From positions 1-21,471 of the forward strand of contig JANXLO010000266.1 in assembly GCA_025355115.1 (NCBI GenBank): a DNA stretch of 21,471 bases, given 5' to 3'. A program made the position numbers and the translations under genes. Position 1 is the first letter of the stretch. Every line of letters starts with the position of its first letter. The notes under the pieces are model-generated. The model did not search any database. It was not told the origin of the DNA and worked only from the letters and a program-made list of their open reading frames with translations. Below are positions 6,854 to 15,303 of the stretch, piece by piece. This DNA is from Chthonomonadaceae bacterium. GTDB taxonomy: Bacteria > Armatimonadota > Chthonomonadetes > Chthonomonadales > Chthonomonadaceae.

Positions 6854-7007
6854 GAATTCCCTCTCTCCCTGCCTGAGCCTATATGATACTTTGTACGTGA
6901 CCGGCCGGGGCAGCGTTTCGACGCCATCTCCAGGAAGGCGCGGGCAAGCACATTTCTCCAGGTATTGTAACGCGCTCTCTGCCGGCTGTCAATTGTCGTT
7001 TTTTCGG

Positions 7008-7037
7008 TTGACGCGAAAGCACTCCCGGTGCTATACT
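7008..7037 (+). promoter_or_regulatory. Sigma-70-type promoter of ndk
   Basis: TTGACG (7008-7013), an 18-bp spacer and TATACT (7032-7037), with TG one base before the -10 (extended -10). The expected transcript start near 7044 gives a leader of about 75 nt. The rest of the divergent gap 6854-7107 shows nothing clear for the minus-strand gene. Confidence 0.6.
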
Positions 7038-7119
7038 CCGACGCGCCGGTCAGAGGCTGCAGAGGGACTGTCCCTGCTGCTCGCCTGCGTGAAAACTTAA
7101 TCTGCCGATGGGGGAACAG

Positions 7120-7542
7120 ATGGCTACAGAGCGAACTTTTGTGATGGTCAAGCCGGACGGCGTGGAGCGCAGGCTGGCGGGGGAGATTATCCGGCGCTTC
7201 GAGACTCGCGGGTTGCGGCTCGTCGCTTTGAAGATGCTGCATCCGAGCCGCGAGTTGGCCGAGGCCCACTACGCCGTGCATCGAGAACGGCCCTTCTACG
7301 GCGAACTGGTGGATTTCATGATCTCCGGCCCAGTCGTTGCTATGGTCTGGGAAGCGGGCGATGCGATCAAGCTCTGCCGCAACATGATCGGCGCGCTAAA
7401 GCCGTTCGAGGCGGTCGCTGGCACCATTCGCGGCGACTTCACCACCGAAATCCAGACTAACCTGGTTCACGGCTCCGATTCCCTCGAAACCGCGCAGTCT
7501 GAGATCGCCCTCTGGTTCAAGCCCGAAGAGCTGCTCGCCTGA
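7120..7542 (+). CDS. ndk: Nucleoside diphosphate kinase
   Basis: ATG at 7120 is chosen over 7108: GGGGGA lies between them, and [15 protein letters not shown] is the usual N-terminus. The 140-residue enzyme transfers the gamma phosphate from ATP to NDPs through a phospho-histidine. Visible catalytic residues are Lys11 (VKPDG), Tyr51, Arg87 (LCRNMIG), Arg104 (GTIRGDF), Asn114 and the active His117 in NLVHGSDS, then Glu in ETAQSE. One deviation stands out: the segment normally GATNPxEAAPGTIR reads [14 protein letters not shown], replacing the phosphate-contacting Thr (Thr94 in human numbering) with Leu. The D-aminoacylase-like gene follows after 86 bp and may be cotranscribed. Confidence 0.97.
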   Translation: MATERTFVMVKPDGVERRLAGEIIRRFETRGLRLVALKMLHPSRELAEAHYAVHRERPFYGELVDFMISGPVVAMVWEAGDAIKLCRNMIGALKPFEAVAGTIRGDFTTEIQTNLVHGSDSLETAQSEIALWFKPEELLA

Positions 7543-7628
7543 CTGGAAGAGAGTAACTCGGATCGTGTGCATTGAAGCGACTGTGAGAGGCAACGGATTG
7601 CCTGCCTTGCCGCAAATTAGGGGGAGCT

Positions 7629-9221
7629 ATGTTCGATCTTCTTATCCGAAATGGCACTGTCCTCGATGGCACAGGCCGAGAGGGATTCGCGGCAGATGTC
7701 GGGATCGTCGGCGACACAATCACCGAGATTGGCGCCATTCCGGCAGAGGTTCGGGCGGCGCAGACTGTGGATGCGACCGGCATGATTGTCGCTCCTGGAT
7801 TCATCGACATCCATACACACGCCGACATCGCTCTCCTCGCCCGGCCGGAGCATCTGCCGAAGATCATGCAGGGCGTCACCACGGAGGTCTTCACGAACTG
7901 TGGCCTTGGCTTTGCGCCAATCAACGATGCAGGTCTGGAGATTCAGCGCAAGTACATCGCCGGGCTGTTCGGGGACGACAGCGGTGAAATCACGGAAGCA
8001 GACGGCAGCACCCGGCCCCGAGTCGACTGGAGATGGCGGACGGTCGCAGAGTTTCTGGCTCGATTCGAGACGCAGGGCATCGGTGCGAACATCGCCTATC
8101 TCATCCCGCATGGCTCTGTGCGAGTCTCGGCGATGGGGATGGAGGAGCGGCCCTCCACGGCAGCGGAACTGGAGCTGATGTCGTCGATGGTACGGCAAGG
8201 CATGGAGGAGGGCGCCTGGGGGCTGAGCACCGGCATCTGGTACGCGCCGATGCGGTCGGCGGCCCGTGAGGAGCTGGTCACTCTCTGTCGGCTGGCGGGC
8301 TTTTTTGCCACCCATCAACGTGACTATGGGGAGAGCATTTTCTCCGCAACGGACGAGAGCCTCGCGATCGCGCAGGAGGCCGGGGTGCCGGTGCAGATCG
8401 CCCACCTTCAGATGAATGGCCCCAACAACGCAGGCCGCGCCCCGCAGATGCTGGAGCGGCTGGACAGGGCGCGAGCGGGCGGCATCGACGTCACCTGCGA
8501 CACCTACCCTTACACCGCGGGCTCAACTTTCATTCAGTCGCTGCTTCCCGCCTGGGCGACGGCAGGAGGGCCTGACGCCATCCTGCGCCGTCTCTCCGAG
8601 GAGCAGGCTCGTGCTCAAATCGTGGCTGAACTGGCAGCGTTGCCCATCGACTGGAGCCGCTACGCACTGGTCGGCGTGGAGTGCGCCGCCAACCTGCCAT
8701 TCGAGGGCCAGTCGTTCGACCGAATCGCGCTCGCGCGCCGCATGAGCGCTGCGGAGCTAGTCTGCGCGCTTCTGGCGGAAGAGGAGTTGCGGGCCTGCTT
8801 CGTCCACCACGCCGCGCACGAAGAGAATGTGCGTGGGATCCTCCGCTGGCCAGGACAGATGGTCGGCAGCGACGGCCTGCACCTGCCCGGCAAAACTCAC
8901 CCTCGTCTCTACGGGACTTTCCCTCGGGTGCTTGGTCGATATGTGCGTGAAGAGAAGATTCTGACTCTGGCTGCTGCAATCCATAAGATGACCGGTGCCC
9001 CCGCCGCGCGTCTGGGCCTGAATCGTCGCGGCTCGCTTCTGACCGGCAATGCGGCCGACATCGTGCTCTTCGATCCAAAGACTATCTCCGACACTGCCAC
9101 CTTCGACGATCCCCTTCGCTTCCCTACTGGGTTGCCCTGGGTATTCGTCAACGGCGCCGCCGTCAAGAGCGATAGCTGTCCCTCCTATGCCCTCCCTGGA
9201 AAAGTCCTGCGCCGCAACTAG
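7629..9221 (+). CDS. N-acyl-D-amino-acid deacylase family amidohydrolase
   Basis: The start is ATG at 7629, behind GGGGGAG. The 530-residue protein has the two-part amidohydrolase fold: a small beta domain (DLLIRNGTVLDGTG...), then a TIM barrel beginning VAPGFIDIHTHAD (metal ligands H62, H64). Further motifs are FTNCGLGFAP (Cys91, the bridging Cys of D-aminoacylases), FFATHQRD (H229), QIAHLQ (H259), VGSDG (catalytic Asp415) and HPRLYGTFPRVLGRY. These enzymes remove the acyl group from N-acyl-D-amino acids, a cytoplasmic step in D-amino-acid or peptidoglycan salvage. The position normally written HLK or HHK reads HLQ here, so substrate range may differ. The closing beta strands (RGSLLTGNAADIVLFDP) are complete, so the gene is intact. 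Confidence 0.9.
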   Translation: MFDLLIRNGTVLDGTGREGFAADVGIVGDTITEIGAIPAEVRAAQTVDATGMIVAPGFIDIHTHADIALLARPEHLPKIMQGVTTEVFTNCGLGFAPINDAGLEIQRKYIAGLFGDDSGEITEADGSTRPRVDWRWRTVAEFLARFETQGIGANIAYLIPHGSVRVSAMGMEERPSTAAELELMSSMVRQGMEEGAWGLSTGIWYAPMRSAAREELVTLCRLAGFFATHQRDYGESIFSATDESLAIAQEAGVPVQIAHLQMNGPNNAGRAPQMLERLDRARAGGIDVTCDTYPYTAGSTFIQSLLPAWATAGGPDAILRRLSEEQARAQIVAELAALPIDWSRYALVGVECAANLPFEGQSFDRIALARRMSAAELVCALLAEEELRACFVHHAAHEENVRGILRWPGQMVGSDGLHLPGKTHPRLYGTFPRVLGRYVREEKILTLAAAIHKMTGAPAARLGLNRRGSLLTGNAADIVLFDPKTISDTATFDDPLRFPTGLPWVFVNGAAVKSDSCPSYALPGKVLRRN

Positions 9222-9277
9222 ATCATCTGCCAGCAATCTCCCTCTCCGCAGCTGGCAGCAACGCAGATCTATTTTTT
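9220..9277 (+). terminator. Intrinsic terminator of the D-aminoacylase-like gene
   Basis: CTGCCAGC (9227-9234) pairs with GCTGGCAG (9251-9258). The outer arms AGATC (9220-9224) and GATCT (9266-9270) extend the structure across internal loops, and six T residues follow (9272-9277). The T-run is read on the other strand as Lys codons at the end of the convergent gene. This is the best intrinsic terminator in the window. Confidence 0.65.
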
Positions 9278-10732
9278 CTTGTTTGGGGGATAGTGAAGAA
9301 TGGCTCCAGTGTGTGGGAGCAGGGTGAACGACTGGACGGTCTGGCCGCGCGGGTTTAGCATCGGTCCACCAAGCTTGACGACGGCTTCCGTGCGATCGTT
9401 GGAGTTGACGTAGACGTCCCCGAATTGATAGGCTCGCCTCCAGACCGCCCCTCCGCTGATGCTGATCTGATGCCGATCCTGAAGGGCTACGCCTAGGGGA
9501 GCGTCGAAGTAAGCGGCTTTGTCGGTCAACTCACGCCGCAGAACAGCGAGGCTCAGTCCGGCGTTGGCTGGCTGACCGGGACGGAGCGGCATAGGCTGAA
9601 AGGCAAGCCGCGCCTGACGTTTGGCGACGAGCAGGTAGCTGGCTAGAGCGTACTCAAGCTCATCATCGTCGCGGTAAGCCGTGGAGACTATAAAGACCTG
9701 TTCCGTGCGAGCAGCCCGCTCAGCGGCCTCCATGTGAAGTTCCCAGTAGATGTCGGGGAGCGTCTCCTCCGACCAGTAAGGATGCACCCAGCCCTCGCTC
9801 CAGGCACCGTCTAAAAGAGTGTAGAACTGATCCCAGTAGCGGCCGGGAAGACCAGGCTCGGCGGCACCGGGGGGGATGGCAGGAGTTGAGCGGCCCACCG
9901 GCTGCTCGAAGCCGAGCGAAGAGGGAAGCAGATAAAACTTGGACGGATCGTGGACAGCGCGCAGCCAGTCCTCCGTCGCCTTCCCTCTATCCTCCGGCGT
10001 TGTGTACTTCGCTAAATCCTCGCCGACAAAGGTGTTGCCCTGCGGCATCTCCGCCGCGACCGCGCCGTGGGCCCCGAACTGCCGCATCAAGCTGTCGGTC
10101 TGCTTTCGCCAATGTGCGGCCCAACGGACGTCCCCGAAATCCATCCAGTGCGCGCCCGCATCCGGATGCGGCACCTCTTTGCCGCTCCTGTCGCGCAGTG
10201 TCCATGCCGACATGGAGGGCTGCCATCCCCCTACGCTCCCTTTGCGGTTGGGCTGTTCGTAGAGCGTCGAGGCAAGAAGGTAGAGGAGCGGAGTGAAAAG
10301 CGGCTGCTTCTTACGGAGGATGGGAAAAGTGTCAGGCGCAAGCGTATTGGGGCTCAGTGCCGCCATGTCGCAGTGAGCGGCCATCCAGTCACGGTTGGCG
10401 TCCGAAAGCTTGACCCCTTTCGCAGCCGAGTCTTCCATCTCCCCGCCTGCCACACTCAGGCCAAGCGTGTAGACTCCGCCGATGCGAATGGGGCAGTCAG
10501 GGCGAATGCGAGCGGTGGGAGTCAAAGATCCTACCGGCTCATCCGTCGCAGCAGAATCCCTTTTCGGCGGGGCCGCTTTTCCCAGGCCTCCAATGTGCCA
10601 GCCTCCACATCCCACCAGGAAGACTATTCCGCCTGCTAACAGCAAGTGGCATCGCATGCTCGGCCTAAGACGAGCGAACACGCATAGTGCTCGGGGATCG
10701 AGCCAAAAAGACGCGCGAGTGGCTCTGTTCAT
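9269..10732 (-). CDS. Lipoprotein resembling hypothetical glycosyl hydrolases (GHL15-like)
   Basis: The start at 10732 is chosen because its ATG overlaps the upstream stop (ATGA), implying translational coupling. An internal Met at 10657, 25 residues later, would give a classic lipoprotein start. Either way a hydrophobic stretch ends in FLVGCGG, a lipobox-like site, so the protein is probably lipid-anchored. The roughly 450-residue mature part has HWMDFGDVRWAAHWRKQ, GAHGAVAAEMPQGNTFVGED, WDQFYTLLDGAWSEGWVHPYW and a helical stretch with ERAARTEQVFIVSTAYRDDDE. This looks like a TIM barrel with acidic residues after the strands, plus a C-terminal beta domain. The pattern reminds me of GHL-type putative glycosidases, but I cannot confirm the family. 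It ends in Lys-Lys-Lys, encoded within a convergent terminator. Confidence 0.6.
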   Translation of the reverse strand: MNRATRASFWLDPRALCVFARLRPSMRCHLLLAGGIVFLVGCGGWHIGGLGKAAPPKRDSAATDEPVGSLTPTARIRPDCPIRIGGVYTLGLSVAGGEMEDSAAKGVKLSDANRDWMAAHCDMAALSPNTLAPDTFPILRKKQPLFTPLLYLLASTLYEQPNRKGSVGGWQPSMSAWTLRDRSGKEVPHPDAGAHWMDFGDVRWAAHWRKQTDSLMRQFGAHGAVAAEMPQGNTFVGEDLAKYTTPEDRGKATEDWLRAVHDPSKFYLLPSSLGFEQPVGRSTPAIPPGAAEPGLPGRYWDQFYTLLDGAWSEGWVHPYWSEETLPDIYWELHMEAAERAARTEQVFIVSTAYRDDDELEYALASYLLVAKRQARLAFQPMPLRPGQPANAGLSLAVLRRELTDKAAYFDAPLGVALQDRHQISISGGAVWRRAYQFGDVYVNSNDRTEAVVKLGGPMLNPRGQTVQSFTLLPHTGAILHYPPNKKK

Positions 10733-11949
10733 GGCCGAGCAGCCGGTTCGCGGCGGCCTGCCTTCATCGCAAGCGCGGTAGAACCAGGAAGAAGGCGATA
10801 GTCGCCCGCCTGAACATCGGCGAACCGGGGGTCTGCCACCCGAGATGTATCCTGAATGCCGGAGGCAGCAGTAAACTCCGCGATCCGGCTTACCTGCTTG
10901 CTTTTGCTTCGCCACGGCGCGCCGTACGTGTTATGCTCGATGACACAGTCCTCGGAGGAGGAGAGTGTAATGCCTCCATATCCCCAGGAGCCGCCCGGAC
11001 TCTCCCCGTTATTGGCGTTGTTAACAATCAGGTTGTCGTGGGCATGCAGGCCGAATGAGATTTCAAAAAAGATGCCCGCCTCGTCGTTGTCGGCGATGTA
11101 GCAGTTCTTCACCTCCGGAGCTTCCTTGCCGATATCGAACCAGATGCCCACGCCTCGATTGTCCACCGCACGACAACCGCTGAAGACGAAGTTACGGGAC
11201 ATCGTCACCTTCAGACCGCCCGCCTCCCACCCCGTCGAATAGCCCTCCAAGTTGTTGCGGTAGATGCCGCGCTCCTCCATGCACGTATCGTGACAGCGCG
11301 AGGTTCCAAAGCCCAGTTGCCCGTTGTCCTGAAAGAGGCATCGGCGGAAGAGATATCCCCTCCCCGAAAAGGAAGCGCCTGCGCCGTTGGTTCGCTCGAA
11401 AACGCAGTCCTCGACCAACCATCCTCTCGAAACGGAAGGTGACTCTCTGCCCTGCCCCTGTCCTATGGAGAAGGCGCCTCGTTGCGCGTGATTGGACGCA
11501 TAGCGAAAGGTAAGCCCGCGCACATGCACGTAGGAGATGGGCCCGGCCGCCGTCAGCCATGTGGGCCGAACGCTGGCCTCGATCTCCGCATCTCCGACAT
11601 CGCCGCTTCCGCGTATCTCCGCGCCAGCCGGTCTGCTCCATCCGCCGCCAAGCCGATCCGCGCCGGAGACGATAACGTGAGTGCCTGGTTGGGCCGCGAC
11701 GACTATCGGGGCCCGGAGAGTGCCGCCATGCTTGAGCTCGACACTCTCACGATAGAGCCCCTGCCCGATGAGCAGCGTATCACCGGGCTTCAATGTATCC
11801 GCCCCGTGCTTAATGATCCGCCATGGGTTGCTGGCTGTCCCTGACCCAGCGTCATCCCCTGTGACGGCAACATGCCGAATTTCCGCTCGGGCGACGCTCT
11901 GAAGCACGCAGCAAATGAGAGTGAGAATGGCGGGAAGAGTTCTGTTCAT
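10729..11949 (-). CDS. Secreted right-handed parallel beta-helix protein (polysaccharide lyase-like)
   Basis: Of the possible starts, ATG at 11949 gives a textbook signal peptide (MNRTLPAILTLICCVLQSVARA, cut after ARA); the longer frame from a TTG at 12021 adds 24 unlikely residues. The 406-residue product opens with IRHVAVTGDDAGSGTASNPW and a GDTLLIGQGLYRE strand, the usual entry to DUF1565 or pectate-lyase-like beta-helices. Repeated coils follow, such as VEDCVFERTNGAG, FRRCLFQDNGQLGF, FSGCRAVDNRGVGIWF, VKNCYIADNDEAGIFFE and IEHNTYG. Such proteins bind or cut acidic polysaccharides. The catalytic residues cannot be placed by eye. It is first in a coupled pair with the lipoprotein gene, which suggests they work on one extracellular glycan. 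Confidence 0.8.
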   Translation of the reverse strand: MNRTLPAILTLICCVLQSVARAEIRHVAVTGDDAGSGTASNPWRIIKHGADTLKPGDTLLIGQGLYRESVELKHGGTLRAPIVVAAQPGTHVIVSGADRLGGGWSRPAGAEIRGSGDVGDAEIEASVRPTWLTAAGPISYVHVRGLTFRYASNHAQRGAFSIGQGQGRESPSVSRGWLVEDCVFERTNGAGASFSGRGYLFRRCLFQDNGQLGFGTSRCHDTCMEERGIYRNNLEGYSTGWEAGGLKVTMSRNFVFSGCRAVDNRGVGIWFDIGKEAPEVKNCYIADNDEAGIFFEISFGLHAHDNLIVNNANNGESPGGSWGYGGITLSSSEDCVIEHNTYGAPWRSKSKQVSRIAEFTAASGIQDTSRVADPRFADVQAGDYRLLPGSTALAMKAGRREPAARP

Positions 11950-12132
11950 GGAAAGGCTACTCGGTTTTCGTGAATGCCGGACATCAAGCTCTGCGGGCTG
12001 CTCCACACGTGCGATGTCCAAAGTCCAGGGTCATGAAGTTGCATCGAAATAAGGGTGTCCGCCAAGAGTGTGGCTCCGGGCCTACCATTCCTCTCCTCAG
12101 CGGCGAATTCCTGCCTTAGTGGTTTCCGAAAG

Positions 12133-12141
12133 TGCTATAAT
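12133..12141 (+). promoter_or_regulatory. Extended -10 promoter for the HEAT-repeat operon
   Basis: TGCTATAAT is a perfect extended -10 (TG-N-TATAAT). The -35 region is poor, which extended -10 promoters tolerate. Transcription should start near 12148, about 30 nt before the ATG. The rest of the 229-bp divergent gap from 11950 shows no clear promoter for the minus-strand beta-helix gene. Confidence 0.65.
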
Positions 12142-12178
12142 ACGCTGAGACTAGCCTACGCGAGAGGAGGGGGCGAGC

Positions 12179-14233
12179 ATGGCGGGCATGTGGGAGAATG
12201 CGTTGGCGCAAGCTCGTGTCTGGAAGGCGGGAACTGGGTTGGGTTCTGCCGACCCTAGAGAACGGGCAGAGGCGATCGAGGCGATGGTGAACGCCGGTGA
12301 CGTCGCTTCTCTCTGTCTGCGCTTCCATTTCGTGCGCCAGGCCTCCCCACGCAGCCAGTTCGCCGCGGCCGTTGCTCTGCACCGGCTCGGGAATCCCCGA
12401 GGAATGGCGACCCTGCTCGATGGCATCAATAGAGTCGTGATCGTATCCCCCGAGACCGCGGAGTTCCTGGAACTGGCGTTCCTCACCATAGGCCCGCCCG
12501 ACGCCACAAGGGAGCTGATCTCATTCTGGCCGACGCTTCCTGAATGGTCGTACGTCCTCAACTCAATTCCAGATCTTGATGCGAGCGACCACGCGACCAA
12601 GCTGACAGCAGTCAATGGGATGAGCCACAAGGAGCCAGCACCCGATTTTAGTCCGCGCGTTCATGTGATCTGCCGCATTCTGGCTGGCCTTCGCGACCCG
12701 ACGGCGCTGGATACTCTCATCGCCTACGCTCCGCAGATGCCTAACCTGTTCCCAGGCACCGTCGCCGCGTTTGGGCAGCTAGCGATGCGCAAATTGACAG
12801 TTCTGTTGCGCGATCCAGACCCAGCGCGCAGAATGCTGGCCATTCGAGCTCTGGAGTTGATCCCTGGTGAGGCAAGCTTCCAGGCGGTTGTGCCCTGTCT
12901 GCGCGACAGCAGCCTGTCTGTACGCAACGCCGTGCCTCATGCCCTTTCACTGCTCGGGACGCCGAAGGCGAACGGGGAGGCGATAGTCGAATCCATTCAG
13001 GCGGGCTACAGCACGGAGGCCGCGCTTCAGCTGCTCGCAACGACCGGACACCCTCGCTTCTACGATACTCTTGATGAGCTCGCCAGGAGCTTTGCCTCAC
13101 TTCGCAGCGACGCGCGCCACTCTCCACAGTCCGTTCAGACAGCGTTCGTCATGCTCGTGAATGCCCCCCGGCCCACTGGCCTATTCCTTGATCTGCTGTG
13201 CTCAATGCTCGCGAGTCCGTTGGAGACGGGTGTCAAGCTGGCTTCGCTGCGGCACCTTTCGCACCTTCAGGTCCGTTGTTCGACGCAAGCGGAGAGAGTT
13301 CAGGCCGTCTGCTGGGAGCTGCTCGCAGACGTCTCCGCGGAGGTCAGGTCACAGGCGGCGGAGACGCTGTTCGTCTGGGGGGAACGGAACGGCCGGCGAT
13401 TCCTTGGAGTTCTGGAGGAGTGCCGTCCGCAGGGCAGCCTGCTGGAAAAGCTGACGACGCTGCTTCGTGGCGGCCCAGATGCGACACAGGCAGCAGCCCA
13501 AGCTGTGCAGCAGGTGCAGCAGTGGGTGAACCGCATCTCACGTGAGGCGGCAGTCCGGCTCAACTCTATTACGACGGACGCCAGCCCCAACGTGAGTCCA
13601 CTCTTTATCGATGCGCGTCTGCCCGCGCTGGTTCGCAGCCTTCTTACAGCATCTCTGCGCTCTCTGCGGTCGACGCAGGAGCTTCAGGAGACGGAGGAGG
13701 CGCTCGCCCTCTGCATCTCTGCAATGCGGGCGCTGCGCCGGATCGATGGGCCCGACGCCAAAATCGCTCTGCCTGAGCTGATGCAGGCGCTCCACCTGAC
13801 CCGCCATATGCATCTCCCGCCTTCGCAGCCCATAGCGCGGGAGATCGGTGAGGCCGTACGCGAGGAGGCGGCGCTGACGCTGATCGTGTTTCTAGGGACG
13901 GAGAGCCTGCCGCTCTTCCTGGAAGCTCTCTCAGACTTACAAGTAGAGGTGGTAGGGACAGCGATTCTAGCTCTCGGCAAATTGGGCGATCCACGCGCGG
14001 TTTCCCATCTCCAGCCGATCGCCTCTAACCCCGACAGCCCGCTGGTGCATCACGCGATCCAGGCGATCTCCGCCATCCGTCAGAGCAATCCCGAGATGAT
14101 GACACTTCTCCGCGGCAGTTCCATCGCTGAGGCGCATCCCGAGACTCTTCTCAGGCCCGTGCCGTTCACGGTTCAGGACTCGGCTCCAGAGCTGCTTCTG
14201 CGACCGGCTCAGGGCGGGGAGGGCGCGGCATGA
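12179..14233 (+). CDS. Large HEAT-repeat protein with repeated LLRP tail motif
   Basis: The ATG follows AGAGGAGGGGG (12163-12173). The 684-residue protein is almost wholly alpha-helical, with no signal peptide or membrane span, so it is probably cytoplasmic. Repeats of about 30-40 residues can be followed along its length. Examples are FAAAVALHRLGNPRGMATLLDGI, RRMLAIRALELIPGEASFQAVVPCLRD, VRSQAAETLFVWGERNGRRFLGVL and VVGTAILALGKLGDPRAVSHLQPIA; these are HEAT or PBS-lyase-like units. No catalytic motif is visible; such solenoids bind proteins. The tail holds TLLRG (642-646), ETLLRP (655-660) and ELLLRP (671-676). The next gene overlaps by ATGA and encodes a shorter paralogue with the same tail, so the two probably act as a pair. 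The function is unknown. Confidence 0.85.
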   Translation: MAGMWENALAQARVWKAGTGLGSADPRERAEAIEAMVNAGDVASLCLRFHFVRQASPRSQFAAAVALHRLGNPRGMATLLDGINRVVIVSPETAEFLELAFLTIGPPDATRELISFWPTLPEWSYVLNSIPDLDASDHATKLTAVNGMSHKEPAPDFSPRVHVICRILAGLRDPTALDTLIAYAPQMPNLFPGTVAAFGQLAMRKLTVLLRDPDPARRMLAIRALELIPGEASFQAVVPCLRDSSLSVRNAVPHALSLLGTPKANGEAIVESIQAGYSTEAALQLLATTGHPRFYDTLDELARSFASLRSDARHSPQSVQTAFVMLVNAPRPTGLFLDLLCSMLASPLETGVKLASLRHLSHLQVRCSTQAERVQAVCWELLADVSAEVRSQAAETLFVWGERNGRRFLGVLEECRPQGSLLEKLTTLLRGGPDATQAAAQAVQQVQQWVNRISREAAVRLNSITTDASPNVSPLFIDARLPALVRSLLTASLRSLRSTQELQETEEALALCISAMRALRRIDGPDAKIALPELMQALHLTRHMHLPPSQPIAREIGEAVREEAALTLIVFLGTESLPLFLEALSDLQVEVVGTAILALGKLGDPRAVSHLQPIASNPDSPLVHHAIQAISAIRQSNPEMMTLLRGSSIAEAHPETLLRPVPFTVQDSAPELLLRPAQGGEGAA

Positions 14234-15240
14234 GCGACGCCCCCGAGCCACAGTTCGCCCTTCAATCCGGTCAGCCAGGCAATGGAATCAGACGATGGTG
14301 GAGTCTGCGCAAAGCGTTGCGCGACCTGCAGCGCGAGTCACCGGAGAGGCATAATGCGGCAGTGAAGATTCTCGCGGCGAACAGCCCGCGATGCTGGAAC
14401 GGGCTTCGAAAAATCGCTTTGCGCGAAAAAGGCCTCAGGGCAGTGTCAGCCGCCAAACTGCTTTACGATCTCGGCGACACGCAGGGCCTCTTTGCCCTTC
14501 TCGAGCAGCATTCCAGCTCAGAGGTGCGTCGGGAGGCAGAGGGCTATCTGGACGAATGCCTGCGCAAAGTGGGGCCGCAACGAATTCAGGGACTGCTGGA
14601 GGAGGCTCTACGCTCATTGGAGCTAAGGGAACCTGAAAAGGGGGCGTGGGGACTCGCGTTGAGCATCTATGCCATGCGTGTGCTGGGAGACTTTCATCAC
14701 ATCCTGCCGCAGGAGCTGTTCGCCAGAATGCTCTTTCTCTCACACCCGCACTTTGAAAGCCTCTCGGTCTGCCGCTCCGTATTTCCCTTTACCGCCTTTG
14801 CCGACTATCGGCTCAATCGATCGGAGGCGATCATAGACTTCTATATCGGAGCCACCATCGCCGCAGTGCGGCGTGTCGGAGTCGAATATATGCTGGACCA
14901 GGAGGGCTCGCGAGCCTTCGCGGTGCTGAGCGAGGCATTCGGCCATGCCGACCCCCAGGTGCAGTTCACGGCAATCTATGGACTCTGCCGCCTGCGTGAT
15001 CCGCGGGCGCTGCCGATGTTTCAGCGCATCGCCTCCAATAAAAAGCATCCCTTAAGCCAGGATGCCCAACGCGCCATCGAGCTATTCAGCACGAAGCTTC
15101 CCGATGTACTCACCCTCGTTCGGGCTTCGCAGCAGAGCGTCTCTCCTGGCGAGCTACTTCGGCCCGCTACCTTTCAGGCAGAACAACATTCGGAGACTCT
15201 ACTCCGTCCTGCCGCCCCTGAGGTCCCTCCCCTCCCCTGA
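14230..15240 (+). CDS. HEAT-repeat protein, paralogue of its upstream neighbour
   Basis: The start codon overlaps the previous stop (ATGA), which implies coupled translation. The 336-residue helical protein shares segments with the 684-residue neighbour. ALPMFQRIASNKKHPLSQDAQRAIE matches AVSHLQPIASNPDSPLVHHAIQAIS there, and AAKLLYDLGDTQGLFALLEQ matches AAVALHRLGNPRGMATLLDG. Both tails repeat LLR: here TLVR (295-298), GELLRP (307-312) and ETLLRP (322-327), ending Pro-rich. The middle (KGAWGLALSIYAMRVLGDFHHILPQELFARMLF) is less repeat-like and may be specific to this protein. No signal peptide or membrane span is visible. It probably arose by duplication. I do not recognise a function. Confidence 0.85.
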   Translation: MSDAPEPQFALQSGQPGNGIRRWWSLRKALRDLQRESPERHNAAVKILAANSPRCWNGLRKIALREKGLRAVSAAKLLYDLGDTQGLFALLEQHSSSEVRREAEGYLDECLRKVGPQRIQGLLEEALRSLELREPEKGAWGLALSIYAMRVLGDFHHILPQELFARMLFLSHPHFESLSVCRSVFPFTAFADYRLNRSEAIIDFYIGATIAAVRRVGVEYMLDQEGSRAFAVLSEAFGHADPQVQFTAIYGLCRLRDPRALPMFQRIASNKKHPLSQDAQRAIELFSTKLPDVLTLVRASQQSVSPGELLRPATFQAEQHSETLLRPAAPEVPPLP

Positions 15241-15274
15241 CACTAACGGATATAGTAGTGACGACGATCCTACA

Positions 15275-15303
15275 TTGACTCACCCATTTGGAGGTGATAT
15301 ACT
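15275..15303 (+). promoter_or_regulatory. Near-consensus sigma-70 promoter
   Basis: TTGACT (15275-15280), a 17-bp spacer and TATACT (15298-15303). It lies 35 bp after the HEAT operon and drives the two exported proteins that follow. It also rules out the upstream TTG at 15288 as a start codon, because that codon lies inside the promoter. Confidence 0.7.

Noticed and set aside
6852..7100. A small open frame in the ndk upstream region
   Set aside because: It runs through the ndk promoter, overlaps the ribosome site of the divergent gene and has no ribosome site of its own.
10733..10915. Longer N-terminus for the lipoprotein gene, starting at 10915
   Set aside because: It would overlap the beta-helix gene by about 190 bp and place more than 80 residues before the lipobox. 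The ATGA overlap start at 10732 is simpler.
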